Assembly (NCBI GenBank): GCA_021846945.1
Contig: JAJZVZ010000002.1
Span: 32,815 to 96,814 of the forward strand
Source of the DNA: Acidobacteriota bacterium
GTDB taxonomy: Bacteria; Acidobacteriota; Terriglobia; Terriglobales; Acidobacteriaceae
Length of the DNA stretch: 64,000 nucleotides
Reading direction: 5' to 3'
In this document: positions 28,886 to 37,985 of the stretch, in pieces
How the letters are laid out: every line of letters begins with the position of its first letter
Numbering within the stretch: the stretch's first letter is position 1
Made by a program: the position numbers and the translations under genes
Notes under the pieces: model-generated
Database searches by the model: none
Told to the model about the DNA's origin: nothing
What the model saw: the letters and a program-made list of their open reading frames with translations, nothing else

Positions 28886-29635
28886 TTACTTGCGCAGAAA
28901 ATCCTTCACCTTCTGCACCATCACATCGCGGCCCACATCGGAGATGGCCTCGGTGAGCGGAAGCTGCTTGGGGCAGGCCTCGACGCAATTCTGCGCATAG
29001 CCGCACTCCTGGATTCCGCCGTCGCCGGCCATGGCGCGCAGGCGCTCTTCCTTGAAGACCTTGCCGGTAGGATGGTTGTTGAAGAGCTTGACCTGAGCAA
29101 TGGTAGCCGCGCCAACGAAGCCGGTGGCCTCATTGAACTGCGGGCAGACCTCCATGCAGCAGGTGCAGCTGATGCAGTTTGAGAGCGGGTAATTGACCTC
29201 CTGCTGCTGCGGGAAGACGCGCGGGCCGGAGCCGAGATCGTAGGTGCCGTCGATGGGAACCCATGCCTTGACGGCCTTAAGGTTCTCAAAGAGCACCGAG
29301 CGGTCCACTTGCAGGTCGCGTACCAGCGGAAACTTTGAGAGCGGTTCGAGCCGAATGGGCTGCTCCAGATTCTCAATGAGCGCGGAGCAGGCCATGCGCG
29401 CCTTGCCATTGATGCGCATGGCACAGGAGCCGCAAATCTCCTCAAGACAATTTGAGTCGTATGTGACAGGCGTGGTGGAACGGCCGTCCGCGGTGACAGG
29501 ATTGGCGGCGATATCCATCAGGGCGCTGGTCACATTCATGCCGGGGCGCCACTGGATTTCGAATTTCTCCCAGACAGCGGGCGCATCGGGGCTGGCCTGG
29601 CGCTTGATTTCAATTTGTACGATTTTGTCTGCCAT
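28886..29635 (-). CDS. sdhB: Succinate dehydrogenase/fumarate reductase iron-sulfur subunit
   Basis: CLEEICGSCAMRINGKARMAC; CISCTCCMEVCPQF; YAQNCVEACPK. Confidence 0.95.
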   Translation of the reverse strand: MADKIVQIEIKRQASPDAPAVWEKFEIQWRPGMNVTSALMDIAANPVTADGRSTTPVTYDSNCLEEICGSCAMRINGKARMACSALIENLEQPIRLEPLSKFPLVRDLQVDRSVLFENLKAVKAWVPIDGTYDLGSGPRVFPQQQEVNYPLSNCISCTCCMEVCPQFNEATGFVGAATIAQVKLFNNHPTGKVFKEERLRAMAGDGGIQECGYAQNCVEACPKQLPLTEAISDVGRDVMVQKVKDFLRK

Positions 29636-29652
29636 TCGTCAGTCTCCCTCTG

Positions 29653-31431
29653 CTATTTGGCCACGTCGTAACGGCGCGGGCGCGGCTTGATGTGTTGAAT
29701 ATCGACATCTTCAAGCTCAAAGCGCGGACCGGTGCAATCGGGGTTGAAGCTGGCCTTTGTGGTTTTGAGGAACTTCTCATCGTTGCGTTCCGGGAAATCA
29801 GGCTTGTAGTGCGCGCCGCGGGACTCGTCGCGCAGGATCGCACCCTGAACGATGACGCGGGCAAGCACGAGCATGTTCTGCAACTGGCGCGCAAAGGCGA
29901 AGCTGGTGTTGGCCCATTGGCTCTTGTCGCTCAGGTTGACCTTCTTGTAGCGGTCCATCAACTCGACGACCTTTTCGTCCGCTTCCTTGAGTCCTTTGTT
30001 GTAGCGGGTGACGGTGGCGTGCTTGGTCATCACGTCGCCCAGTTCGCGCCACAGCTTGAAGGGATTCTCCGTGCCTTCATTCTGGAGCAGCTTACTGTTG
30101 ATCTCGGCCTGACGCGCCAGCTCGGCGGCCGCGCCGCTGTCGCCCTCGGCCGCAGGCAAACTCCTGGCATAGGCAAGGGCGTTGGGGCCGGCGACAAAGC
30201 CGCCAAAGATGCAGCTGACCAGCGAATTCGCGCCCAGGCGGTTAGCACCGTGGTATTGATACTCGCACTCGCCCGCGGCGAAGATGCCGGGTACGTTGGT
30301 CATCTGGTTGAAGTCGACCCAGAGGCCGCCCATGGTGTAGTGCATGCCGGGGAAGATCTTCATCGGCTCGTCGTGAGGATCGACGCCGACAAACTTCTCG
30401 TAGATCTCCAGGATTCCGCCGAGCTTGCGATCGAGGGTGGCGCGGTCAATGTGCGTCAGATCGAGGTAGACCATCGGCTGGCCGTTGAGGCCCAGACCTT
30501 CCTCGTAGACCACCTTGTGGATGGCGCGTGTGGCAATGTCGCGCGGAACAAGGTTGCCGTACTTGGGATACCACTCCTCAAGGAAGTAGAAGCGCTCGGC
30601 GGCGGGAATTTGCTTGGGATGGCGCTTGTCGCCGGGTGCGCGAGGCACCCAGACGCGGCCGCCCTCGCCGCGGGCCGACTCCGACATCAGCCGAAGCTTG
30701 TCTTCGCCGGGAATGGCGGTGGGATGCACCTGAATGAATTCGCCGTTGGCGTAGTAGACACCCTGTTGGAAGACAGCCGACTGTGCCGAACCGGTACACA
30801 CGACGGAGTTGGTGCTCTTGCCAAAGATGGCTCCAATGCCGCCGGTGGCCAGGATAATGGCGTCGGCGGGGAAGGAACGCAGCTCCATCGTCCGCAGGTC
30901 GAGCGCGGTAATACCGCGTGCTGTGCCCTTGGAGTCGATGATGGCGGAGAGAAATTCCCAGCCCTCGTACTTGCGAACCTTGCCGTCGGACTCATGGCGG
31001 CGCACCTGCTCGTCGAGCGCATAGAGAAGCTGCTGGCCGGTGGTGGCTCCGGCAAAGGCGGTGCGGTTATAGAGCGTTCCGCCGAAGCGGCGAAAGTCCA
31101 GCAGGCCTTCGGGAGTGCGGTTGAAGGGCACGCCCATGCGGTCGAGCAGATCGATGATGCCCGGCGCGGCCTCGCACATCGCTTTGACGGGCGTCTGGTT
31201 GGCCAGAAAGTCGCCGCCGTAGATGGTGTCGTCGAAGTGCTTGAAGGTGGTGTCGCCTTCCCCTTTGAGGTTTTTGGCGGCGTTAATGCCGCCCTGAGCG
31301 CAAACTGAGTGCGAACGCTTGACCGGGACGATCGAAAAGAGATCCACGGTGCCGCCGGCCTCGGCGATCTTGATGACCGCCGCGAGTCCGGCCAGGCCAC
31401 CGCCGATCACGATAATTCTGGGTGCTGCCAT
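29653..31431 (-). CDS. sdhA: Succinate dehydrogenase flavoprotein subunit
   Basis: IIVIGGGLAGLAAVIKIAEAG; RSHSVCAQGGINAAKN; HYTMGGLWVD; GECEYQYHGANRLGANSL. Confidence 0.96.
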   Translation of the reverse strand: MAAPRIIVIGGGLAGLAAVIKIAEAGGTVDLFSIVPVKRSHSVCAQGGINAAKNLKGEGDTTFKHFDDTIYGGDFLANQTPVKAMCEAAPGIIDLLDRMGVPFNRTPEGLLDFRRFGGTLYNRTAFAGATTGQQLLYALDEQVRRHESDGKVRKYEGWEFLSAIIDSKGTARGITALDLRTMELRSFPADAIILATGGIGAIFGKSTNSVVCTGSAQSAVFQQGVYYANGEFIQVHPTAIPGEDKLRLMSESARGEGGRVWVPRAPGDKRHPKQIPAAERFYFLEEWYPKYGNLVPRDIATRAIHKVVYEEGLGLNGQPMVYLDLTHIDRATLDRKLGGILEIYEKFVGVDPHDEPMKIFPGMHYTMGGLWVDFNQMTNVPGIFAAGECEYQYHGANRLGANSLVSCIFGGFVAGPNALAYARSLPAAEGDSGAAAELARQAEINSKLLQNEGTENPFKLWRELGDVMTKHATVTRYNKGLKEADEKVVELMDRYKKVNLSDKSQWANTSFAFARQLQNMLVLARVIVQGAILRDESRGAHYKPDFPERNDEKFLKTTKASFNPDCTGPRFELEDVDIQHIKPRPRRYDVAK

Positions 31432-31523
31432 GAATGCTTCCTCTTAAAAGTTCGAGGGTCGGAGATCAGAGATCAGGGACCGGTTTTTGAGCTGCCGGCA
31501 TGGATCCGGAAGCCAGGAGCGAT

Positions 31524-32279
31524 TCAAACCGACAAGCCGGGACTAACCGGCGCGGTTAAATACGAAAGGGGGACTATGTCGGGAGCATTCTGGTACTTCG
31601 GTCCGACAAAGGCCCAGATGCTGGCCAGGCCCATGACCGCCAGCAGCACGCCAATCGCGGTGCAAACGTAACCGAAGCGACGGCGGGATTTCTTCCCGGG
31701 AGTAATACCCCACTTTGCGGCAAAGAGCCAGATGCCATAAGCGAAGTGCCAGCAGACGGCGATCATGGCGATCACGTAGATGGCGAGCATCCATGGATTG
31801 GACAGCTCATGCTGCACTTTGGCAAAGGCCGCTCCCGGGTGTTCGGGAAGACTGATGCCCATGAAGCGCTGCCGGATTACGTGCTGCAAAATATACGCAA
31901 ACGCGATGATGCCGGTGTAGCGCTGAGCGGTGTACATCCAGTTGCCCGACCACGGATAGTAAACAACATTGGATTTGCCGCGGAGCCAGATGTAGAGGCC
32001 ATAGATGCCGTGATAGAGGAGCGGCAGGAAGATAAATACCCACTCCAGGATGCGGACAAGAGGCAGGCTGTTCAGAAACCTTACCTGTGCGCCGTAGGCG
32101 GCTGGCCCTTTGAGCGCCTCGTAATTCGAGAGGAGGTGTTCGAGAAGGAATGCGCCGATGGGAATGATTCCGAGCAGTGAATGAAGCTTATGCCAGAGAT
32201 ACGACGTCCCCTGACCGGCTCGCAGAGGTTGCACGCCGCGGCGAACAGTGGGCGCGGCAGCGGATTGGGCAGTTGCCAT
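31524..32279 (-). CDS. sdhC: Succinate dehydrogenase cytochrome b subunit (type B)
   Basis: 251 aa, about 5 TM, LLGIIPIGAFLLEHLLSN, YHGIYGLYIWLRGK. Confidence 0.9.
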   Translation of the reverse strand: MATAQSAAAPTVRRGVQPLRAGQGTSYLWHKLHSLLGIIPIGAFLLEHLLSNYEALKGPAAYGAQVRFLNSLPLVRILEWVFIFLPLLYHGIYGLYIWLRGKSNVVYYPWSGNWMYTAQRYTGIIAFAYILQHVIRQRFMGISLPEHPGAAFAKVQHELSNPWMLAIYVIAMIAVCWHFAYGIWLFAAKWGITPGKKSRRRFGYVCTAIGVLLAVMGLASIWAFVGPKYQNAPDIVPLSYLTAPVSPGLSV

Positions 32280-32437
32280 GAGAGTCAGCTCCTAAAGGCG
32301 GCTGGTCGAAAGCGTTTTTTTGGGTACAGACACTGAAAATTGTTTCTATTGGTTCAACAGCATTATTTGAGTCTACCTCGTTTCGCGTCAAGGCGACGGG
32401 TGGCAAATTTACGATGCGGTGAACAATTATTGAACCT

Positions 32438-33061
32438 TCAGAGGCCCAGTTCGGGCAGCAGGGCAAGGATGGCACGGCCGCGATGACTGAGCGAGAGCTT
32501 GGTTTTCAGATCGAGTTCCGCCATGGTGCAGCCGAGCTCAGGCAGATAAAAAAGAGGGTCGTAGCCGAAGCCGCCGGTGCCGCGTGGAGCGTTGAGGATC
32601 ACGCCTTCAACCGAGCCATCGGCAGTATGAAGAACAGAGCCGTCGCGGGCGGCGACGAGCACGCAGTGGTAACGTGCGGTACGCTGGGCCTCGGGTATTG
32701 TGGCCAGCCGCTGTAGCAGCACCATGTTGTTCCACACGTCGGTGTTGTCGTTCGCATCGGGCGAGTCGATCAGACCCGAGTCGGCGGCAAAGCGCGCGGA
32801 GCGGACGCCCGGGGCGCCGTCGAGCGCATCCACCTCCAGGCCGGAGTCATCGGCGAGCACCAGCTTGCCAGGGGCCAGGCGGGAGTAGTAAACGGCTTTG
32901 ATGGTGGCATTTTCAGCAAAGGTAACGCCGTCTTCCTCGGGTGCCGGAATGGTGTCGAGGCCGGGCAATGGGTCAATGGCTACGGAGTGCGTCTCGGCCG
33001 CGGTGCGGAAATCGCGCAACTTGCCCTGGCTGGTAGTGGCGGCATACAGATGAACGGCCAT
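32438..33061 (-). CDS. rdgB: XTP/dITP pyrophosphatase (RdgB/HAM1)
   Basis: YAATTSQGKLRDF, FAENATIKAVYYSRLAPGKLVLADDSGLEVDALDGAPGVRSARFA. Confidence 0.93.
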   Translation of the reverse strand: MAVHLYAATTSQGKLRDFRTAAETHSVAIDPLPGLDTIPAPEEDGVTFAENATIKAVYYSRLAPGKLVLADDSGLEVDALDGAPGVRSARFAADSGLIDSPDANDNTDVWNNMVLLQRLATIPEAQRTARYHCVLVAARDGSVLHTADGSVEGVILNAPRGTGGFGYDPLFYLPELGCTMAELDLKTKLSLSHRGRAILALLPELGL

Positions 33062-33283
33062 AATGCAAGTGTAACGGGAGCGGCGCCGGCCTTAGCCCTC
33101 GCGCCGCAGCGGCCTTTTGCTTTGACAGAGGTGTCCGGCATTGCTTAAGTTAAAGCGGCGCGGAAAATATTTCATTTGGTAATTCTGTGCGCGGACTCGC
33201 CGATGGAGCGGGGTCAGGGTGTCCTTACGGTTTGCGGCGAAGGAGCCCGAAGAGGGCAGGTGCATGAAGGAGCAAGTCAAGCG

Positions 33284-36200
33284 ATGAAGAATCTGGGGAT
33301 GAACTGGATGATGAGCGCGGTCGTGTTCGGTGCGTTGGCGTTGTCGGTCGTGGCGCAAACAGGTGCGGGTCTTGCCGGGCCGGAGTCCCTGCAAGTTGAC
33401 AACCTGAAGACGCCGTTGGGGATCGACGATCCGGTGCCGCGATTTTCGTGGCAGTTGCATGACCCGGCGCAAGGGGCGCGGCAAACGGCCTATGAAGTAC
33501 TGGTTGCGTCGAGCGAGGACTTGCTGAGCGAGGGCAAGGCGGACGTCTGGGATAGCGGGCGCATCCAGTCGGGTGAGTCGCTCAATGTGCATTACGCCGG
33601 TCCCTCCCTCAAAGCGAGCACACGCTACTATTGGCGCGTGAAGGTCTGGGGTGCGGCGGACAAAACGTATCCAGAGAGCGGGATTGGCTGGTGGGAGACG
33701 GGCCTCATGCATCCGCAGGACTGGCAGGCGCAGTGGATCGGCTACGAAACGCCGGAAGAAGCCGCCGTGCGTCACGCTTCCGCGCTGTGGATTGCCAATC
33801 CTGATGCGAAGGCCGTAGCGGCGGAAAGGAGAAGCGAGCAGCGCTTTGACTACCGCACGACGGTGACGCTGGACAAGCCCGTGAAGAGCGCCGCGCTCTA
33901 TGCCACAGGGCAGGATGCGGTGTCGGCGTGGATCAACGGCGTGCAGGTGCTCAAAGCCGCTCCCCTGCCGCCGTGGAAGCAGATGCCGTGGAAGAAGTTC
34001 GTGCGCACGGATGCAACAGGAAAGCTAAGCAACGGAGCCAATGCCATCGCTATTGAAGCCGTGCATTATGTCGCCAATCCAAACGGAATGGTGACAGCAG
34101 ATCCGCCGCCAATGGTCGCGACTCTGTTCGTGGAGTACACGGATGGAACCACGGCGACTTTTGCCAGCAACACGGACTGGAAGACGGCGGCTCATGCGGC
34201 GCCGGGTTGGCAGCGCAAGGCATTCAACGATGCGGGATGGAAGAACGCGGTGGCGTGGGGGGGCGCGACGCAGACGGCCGCGGTGGCGCTGGGGAATCCG
34301 TGGATTCCCGACGCTGTGAAGGCTTTGCGGGATACCTTCAAAATCGAGAAGCCGGTGAAGTCGGCACGGCTGTATACCACCGCGCTGGGCGCCTATGAGA
34401 TGTTCCTGAACGGCAGGCGCGTGGGAGACGACGTGCTGGCGCCGGGATGGACCGACTATCGCATCCGCGTCATGTACCAGACCTATGACGTGACCGCGCA
34501 GGTCAAAAACGGAGAGAACGCGATTGGCGCGCTGCTGGCGCCGGGATGGTATGCAACCCCGCTCGAATGGTTCCAGCGGCCCAACAACTACGGTGTGACG
34601 CCACCTGCGCTGCGCGCGCAACTGCGCATCGAATACGCGGATGGCAGCACGGAATCGGTGACGACGAATGCGAGTTGGCAGGCGAACCGATCGTGGATTC
34701 TGCATGCCGAGATTTACGACGGCGAGAGCCAGGACGCACGCATGGCAGAGCCGGGCTGGGATACGGCGGGATTCGATGCGAGCGGCTGGAAGAGCGTGAT
34801 CACAATCAACCCGAATCCGGTGAAAATCGAGGCGCAGGAGTTTCAGTCGATTCGCGTTGAGCGCACTGTGTCTGCCGTGTCGGTGAAAGAGGTCAAGCCC
34901 GGCGTGTACATTTACGACTTTGGGCAGAACCTCGCCGGCGTGGAGAAAGTGCGCGTCCAGGGGCCGGCGGGAGCCGTTGTCCGGCTGCGGTTTGGCGAGG
35001 TGCTGAATCCGGATGGGACGCTGTACACCGAGAATCTGCGCACGGCCAAGGCCACTGATCACTTCATCCTGAGCGGCAGGGGCGTGGAGGAGTTCACGCC
35101 GCAATTCACCTTCCACGGTTACCGCTACGCTGAGCTGTCCGGACTGCCCACCGCGCCGGGATTGGGTGCGGTCACCGCCGTCGTCGTCCATACGGCCGCT
35201 CCGTTGACCACCAGGCTTGACACCGGCAGCACAATGATCAACAAGCTGTGGAGCAATATTCTGTGGGGGCAGCGGTCGAATTTTGTGGGTGTGCCCACCG
35301 ATTGTCCGCAGCGCGATGAGCGGCTTGGCTGGACGGCGGATGCGCAGGTCTTCTGGCGCGCAGCCTCGTACAACATGGCGCTGGCGGCCTTCTCGCGCAA
35401 GTATGCCGGCGATATCCGCGGCTCGCAGGGCGGCACGCCATACTTTGGCATCTATGCTCCGGGTACGGCTGAGCCTCATTCAGGTTCCGGCGCGGGCTGG
35501 AGCGACGCGGGTGTCATCATTCCGTGGACCTCGTGGCTGCAAACCGGCGACACCAGCATCATCCGGCAGAACTGGGCGGCGATGGAAAAGTATCTGAACG
35601 CGATCGAAGCCGCCAATCCCGATCATCTGTGGATACACGATTCCGGAACGCCCTTCGGAGACTGGCTCGCGCCCGAGGGCAAGACCGATTATGTGCTGAT
35701 CGCGACGGCCTATTGGGCATACGACGTGACGCTCATGGAGCAGATGGCGCATGCCATCGGCCACGAGCAGGATGCGGAGCGCTTTGCGCAGCTCTTCGAG
35801 AAGATTCGCGCCGCCTTCCAGAAGCGATTTGTCAGTGCCGATGGCTTCGTAGCCGGCGCCGACAACAGCGCCTCCACATTTGGCCAGATCGACAACCCGA
35901 ATGCGCGGAGCCGGGGCGGCGACACGCAGACCGGCTACGTGCTGGCGCTCCACATGAATCTGTTGCCGGAGAATCTGCGTGCTGCCGCCGCCAAACGCCT
36001 GGCAGACAAGATTCACGCAAACCACGATCTGCTGGGCACGGGTTTTCTGGGCACGCCGTATCTGCTGGCGGAACTGACCAAGGCCGGTTACGCCGAGCTG
36101 GCTTACAAGCTGCTGCTCAATACCGGATACCCTTCGTGGGGCTACATGGTCGAGCATGGCGCCACGACGATGTGGGAGCGGTGGAACGGCGACAAGATGC

Positions 36201-36610
36201 GCGGTGATCCCACAATGAACTCCTACAACCATTACGCCTACGGCGCAGTGGCGGACTGGATCTACCGCTATGCGGCGGGAGTGGATGCGACGCCGCTGGC
36301 TGCCGGATTTCACACCGTGCTGCTGCAGCCGACGTTCGACGCGCGCCTGGGAAGCGTAGCCTTCGATTACGACTCCGTTTACGGCCCGATCCACTCCGGT
36401 TGGACGGTGAAGGGAACAACCGCCGAATGGCATCTGACTCTTCCCGCGAACACTACCGGCTGGCTTAGCCTGAACACGGATGCGGCGGCGAAGTACACAT
36501 TGGACGGGGTTCCATTGGCGCAGAGCAAGCTTGTGAAGGCGACCACGCTCGGCGGCAAGCCCGGGTTTGAGCTGCCATCGGGGAGTTACAGCTTCACGGT
36601 GCAGTTTTAG
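33284..36610 (+). CDS. Alpha-L-rhamnosidase (GH78)
   Basis: About 1108 aa, signal peptide; IDDPVPRFSWQL, GVPTDCPQRDERLGWTADAQVFWRAASYNM, TTMWERWNGD, SYNHYAYGAVADWIYRYAAG. Confidence 0.95.
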   Translation: MKNLGMNWMMSAVVFGALALSVVAQTGAGLAGPESLQVDNLKTPLGIDDPVPRFSWQLHDPAQGARQTAYEVLVASSEDLLSEGKADVWDSGRIQSGESLNVHYAGPSLKASTRYYWRVKVWGAADKTYPESGIGWWETGLMHPQDWQAQWIGYETPEEAAVRHASALWIANPDAKAVAAERRSEQRFDYRTTVTLDKPVKSAALYATGQDAVSAWINGVQVLKAAPLPPWKQMPWKKFVRTDATGKLSNGANAIAIEAVHYVANPNGMVTADPPPMVATLFVEYTDGTTATFASNTDWKTAAHAAPGWQRKAFNDAGWKNAVAWGGATQTAAVALGNPWIPDAVKALRDTFKIEKPVKSARLYTTALGAYEMFLNGRRVGDDVLAPGWTDYRIRVMYQTYDVTAQVKNGENAIGALLAPGWYATPLEWFQRPNNYGVTPPALRAQLRIEYADGSTESVTTNASWQANRSWILHAEIYDGESQDARMAEPGWDTAGFDASGWKSVITINPNPVKIEAQEFQSIRVERTVSAVSVKEVKPGVYIYDFGQNLAGVEKVRVQGPAGAVVRLRFGEVLNPDGTLYTENLRTAKATDHFILSGRGVEEFTPQFTFHGYRYAELSGLPTAPGLGAVTAVVVHTAAPLTTRLDTGSTMINKLWSNILWGQRSNFVGVPTDCPQRDERLGWTADAQVFWRAASYNMALAAFSRKYAGDIRGSQGGTPYFGIYAPGTAEPHSGSGAGWSDAGVIIPWTSWLQTGDTSIIRQNWAAMEKYLNAIEAANPDHLWIHDSGTPFGDWLAPEGKTDYVLIATAYWAYDVTLMEQMAHAIGHEQDAERFAQLFEKIRAAFQKRFVSADGFVAGADNSASTFGQIDNPNARSRGGDTQTGYVLALHMNLLPENLRAAAAKRLADKIHANHDLLGTGFLGTPYLLAELTKAGYAELAYKLLLNTGYPSWGYMVEHGATTMWERWNGDKMRGDPTMNSYNHYAYGAVADWIYRYAAGVDATPLAAGFHTVLLQPTFDARLGSVAFDYDSVYGPIHSGWTVKGTTAEWHLTLPANTTGWLSLNTDAAAKYTLDGVPLAQSKLVKATTLGGKPGFELPSGSYSFTVQF

Positions 36611-36821
36611 AGATGAGCTTGCAGTTCTGCTGTCATGCTGCTGCTCAAAGGAACGGAGTGGAGTCGTGCTCATCGCTTACCGCAGGCTGCAATGGACGTT
36701 CCGGTAGTTCTCGTCGGGAAATGGAAAGAGACCGGGTGGTCTGTACAGTGCAGGGATTGAGCCGCTAGGCTAAAGCCTTGCCTGTGGGGCCCGGCTCGTT
36801 TGGCCGTAGCGCCGAGAAAGG

Positions 36822-37862
36822 GTGAAGATGCAGGTAATACTCGCAGGGATTGGCTGGCACGTGGTTGGCGCGACGATGGCCGCCTCGTTTTACGCTCCCA
36901 TTGAAAAGGTGAAGAAGTGGTCATGGGAGACGACATGGGCCTTCGCGGGCTTCTTCTCCTGGATCCTGTTGCCGATCGGCGTGAGCCTGCTGCTGCTGCC
37001 GAACTTTCGCGGCTTCTACGCATCGATGGGGCCTGACCTGCTGCTGAAGGTGGCGCTCTTCGGAGCGATGTGGGGCGTGGGCAACGTCAGCTATGGCCTG
37101 ACGATGCGGTATATGGGCATGTCACTGGGCATCGGCGTGGCCATCGGGGTCACGCTGGTGGTGGGCACGCTGGTGCCGCCGCTGATGCACGGACAGGCCG
37201 CGATGCTGTTCACCACCAAAAGCGGTCTGCTGACGATGGCCGGAATCGTGGTGGCGCTGGCGGGCGTGGCCATCGTCTCCTATGCCGGGCATCAGAAAGA
37301 GTTGCAACTCAAGCGCGAGATCGAGGAGTTCAACCTGGCTCTGGGGCTCGGGCTGGCGGTGATGTGCGGAATCTTCTCGTCGGGGATGTCGTTTGCCATG
37401 GACGCCGCCAAGCCGATGACGGCGGCGGCTCTCCATCTTGGGGTGAATCCGCTGTATTCAGCATTGCCAAGTTATGTGTTCATTATGGGCGGCGGGGCTG
37501 TCGTGAACCTCTGTTATTGCTTTGTCCGCCTGGGCATTAAGAAGGATCTTTCGCTGCGGCGCGATCTCTCGCAAACGCGCCAGACGCTTTGGAAGAACGG
37601 CAGCATGGCGGCTGCCGGCGGCATCATGTGGTATCTGCAGTTCTTCTTTTACGCCTGGGGCGCGGCCAACATACCGCAGCGCCTTGGATACGTGAACTGG
37701 ATGCTGCACATGAGTATTTACGTCCTTTGCGGCGGGCTGGTAGGCCTGGCCCTGGGCGAATGGAAGGGCGTGAATTCGAGGCCCGTGCGGCTGCTCTGGG
37801 CGGGAATCATCGTGATTATCGCCGCAGCCAACCTGGTGGGGTTGGGCATGGCGGCATCGTAA
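36822..37862 (+). CDS. rhaT: L-rhamnose/proton symporter
   Basis: 346 aa; [68 protein letters not shown]. Confidence 0.93.
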   Translation: MKMQVILAGIGWHVVGATMAASFYAPIEKVKKWSWETTWAFAGFFSWILLPIGVSLLLLPNFRGFYASMGPDLLLKVALFGAMWGVGNVSYGLTMRYMGMSLGIGVAIGVTLVVGTLVPPLMHGQAAMLFTTKSGLLTMAGIVVALAGVAIVSYAGHQKELQLKREIEEFNLALGLGLAVMCGIFSSGMSFAMDAAKPMTAAALHLGVNPLYSALPSYVFIMGGGAVVNLCYCFVRLGIKKDLSLRRDLSQTRQTLWKNGSMAAAGGIMWYLQFFFYAWGAANIPQRLGYVNWMLHMSIYVLCGGLVGLALGEWKGVNSRPVRLLWAGIIVIIAAANLVGLGMAAS

Positions 37863-37909
37863 AAGCAGGGAACAAGGGAACAGGAATCTCTGCTGTTGCC
37901 GCGCAGAGT

Positions 37910-37961
37910 GATCGAGCCCGGTCCTTTCCGTGGCAAAGCCAGAGAAAGACCGGGCTCGATC
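37910..37961. terminator. Bidirectional terminator hairpin between rhaT and GH3
   Basis: Perfect 14-bp stem GATCGAGCCCGGTC ... GACCGGGCTCGATC. Confidence 0.7.
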
Positions 37962-37985
37962 TATGTTCATTTGCGAGCAGGCGTC

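Noticed and set aside
29692-31308. 538-aa plus-strand ORF opposite sdhA
   Set aside because: Antisense of unambiguous SdhA; no domain motifs.
34025-35479. 484-aa minus-strand ORF opposite GH78
   Set aside because: Shadow ORF with Arg/His-rich low-information sequence.
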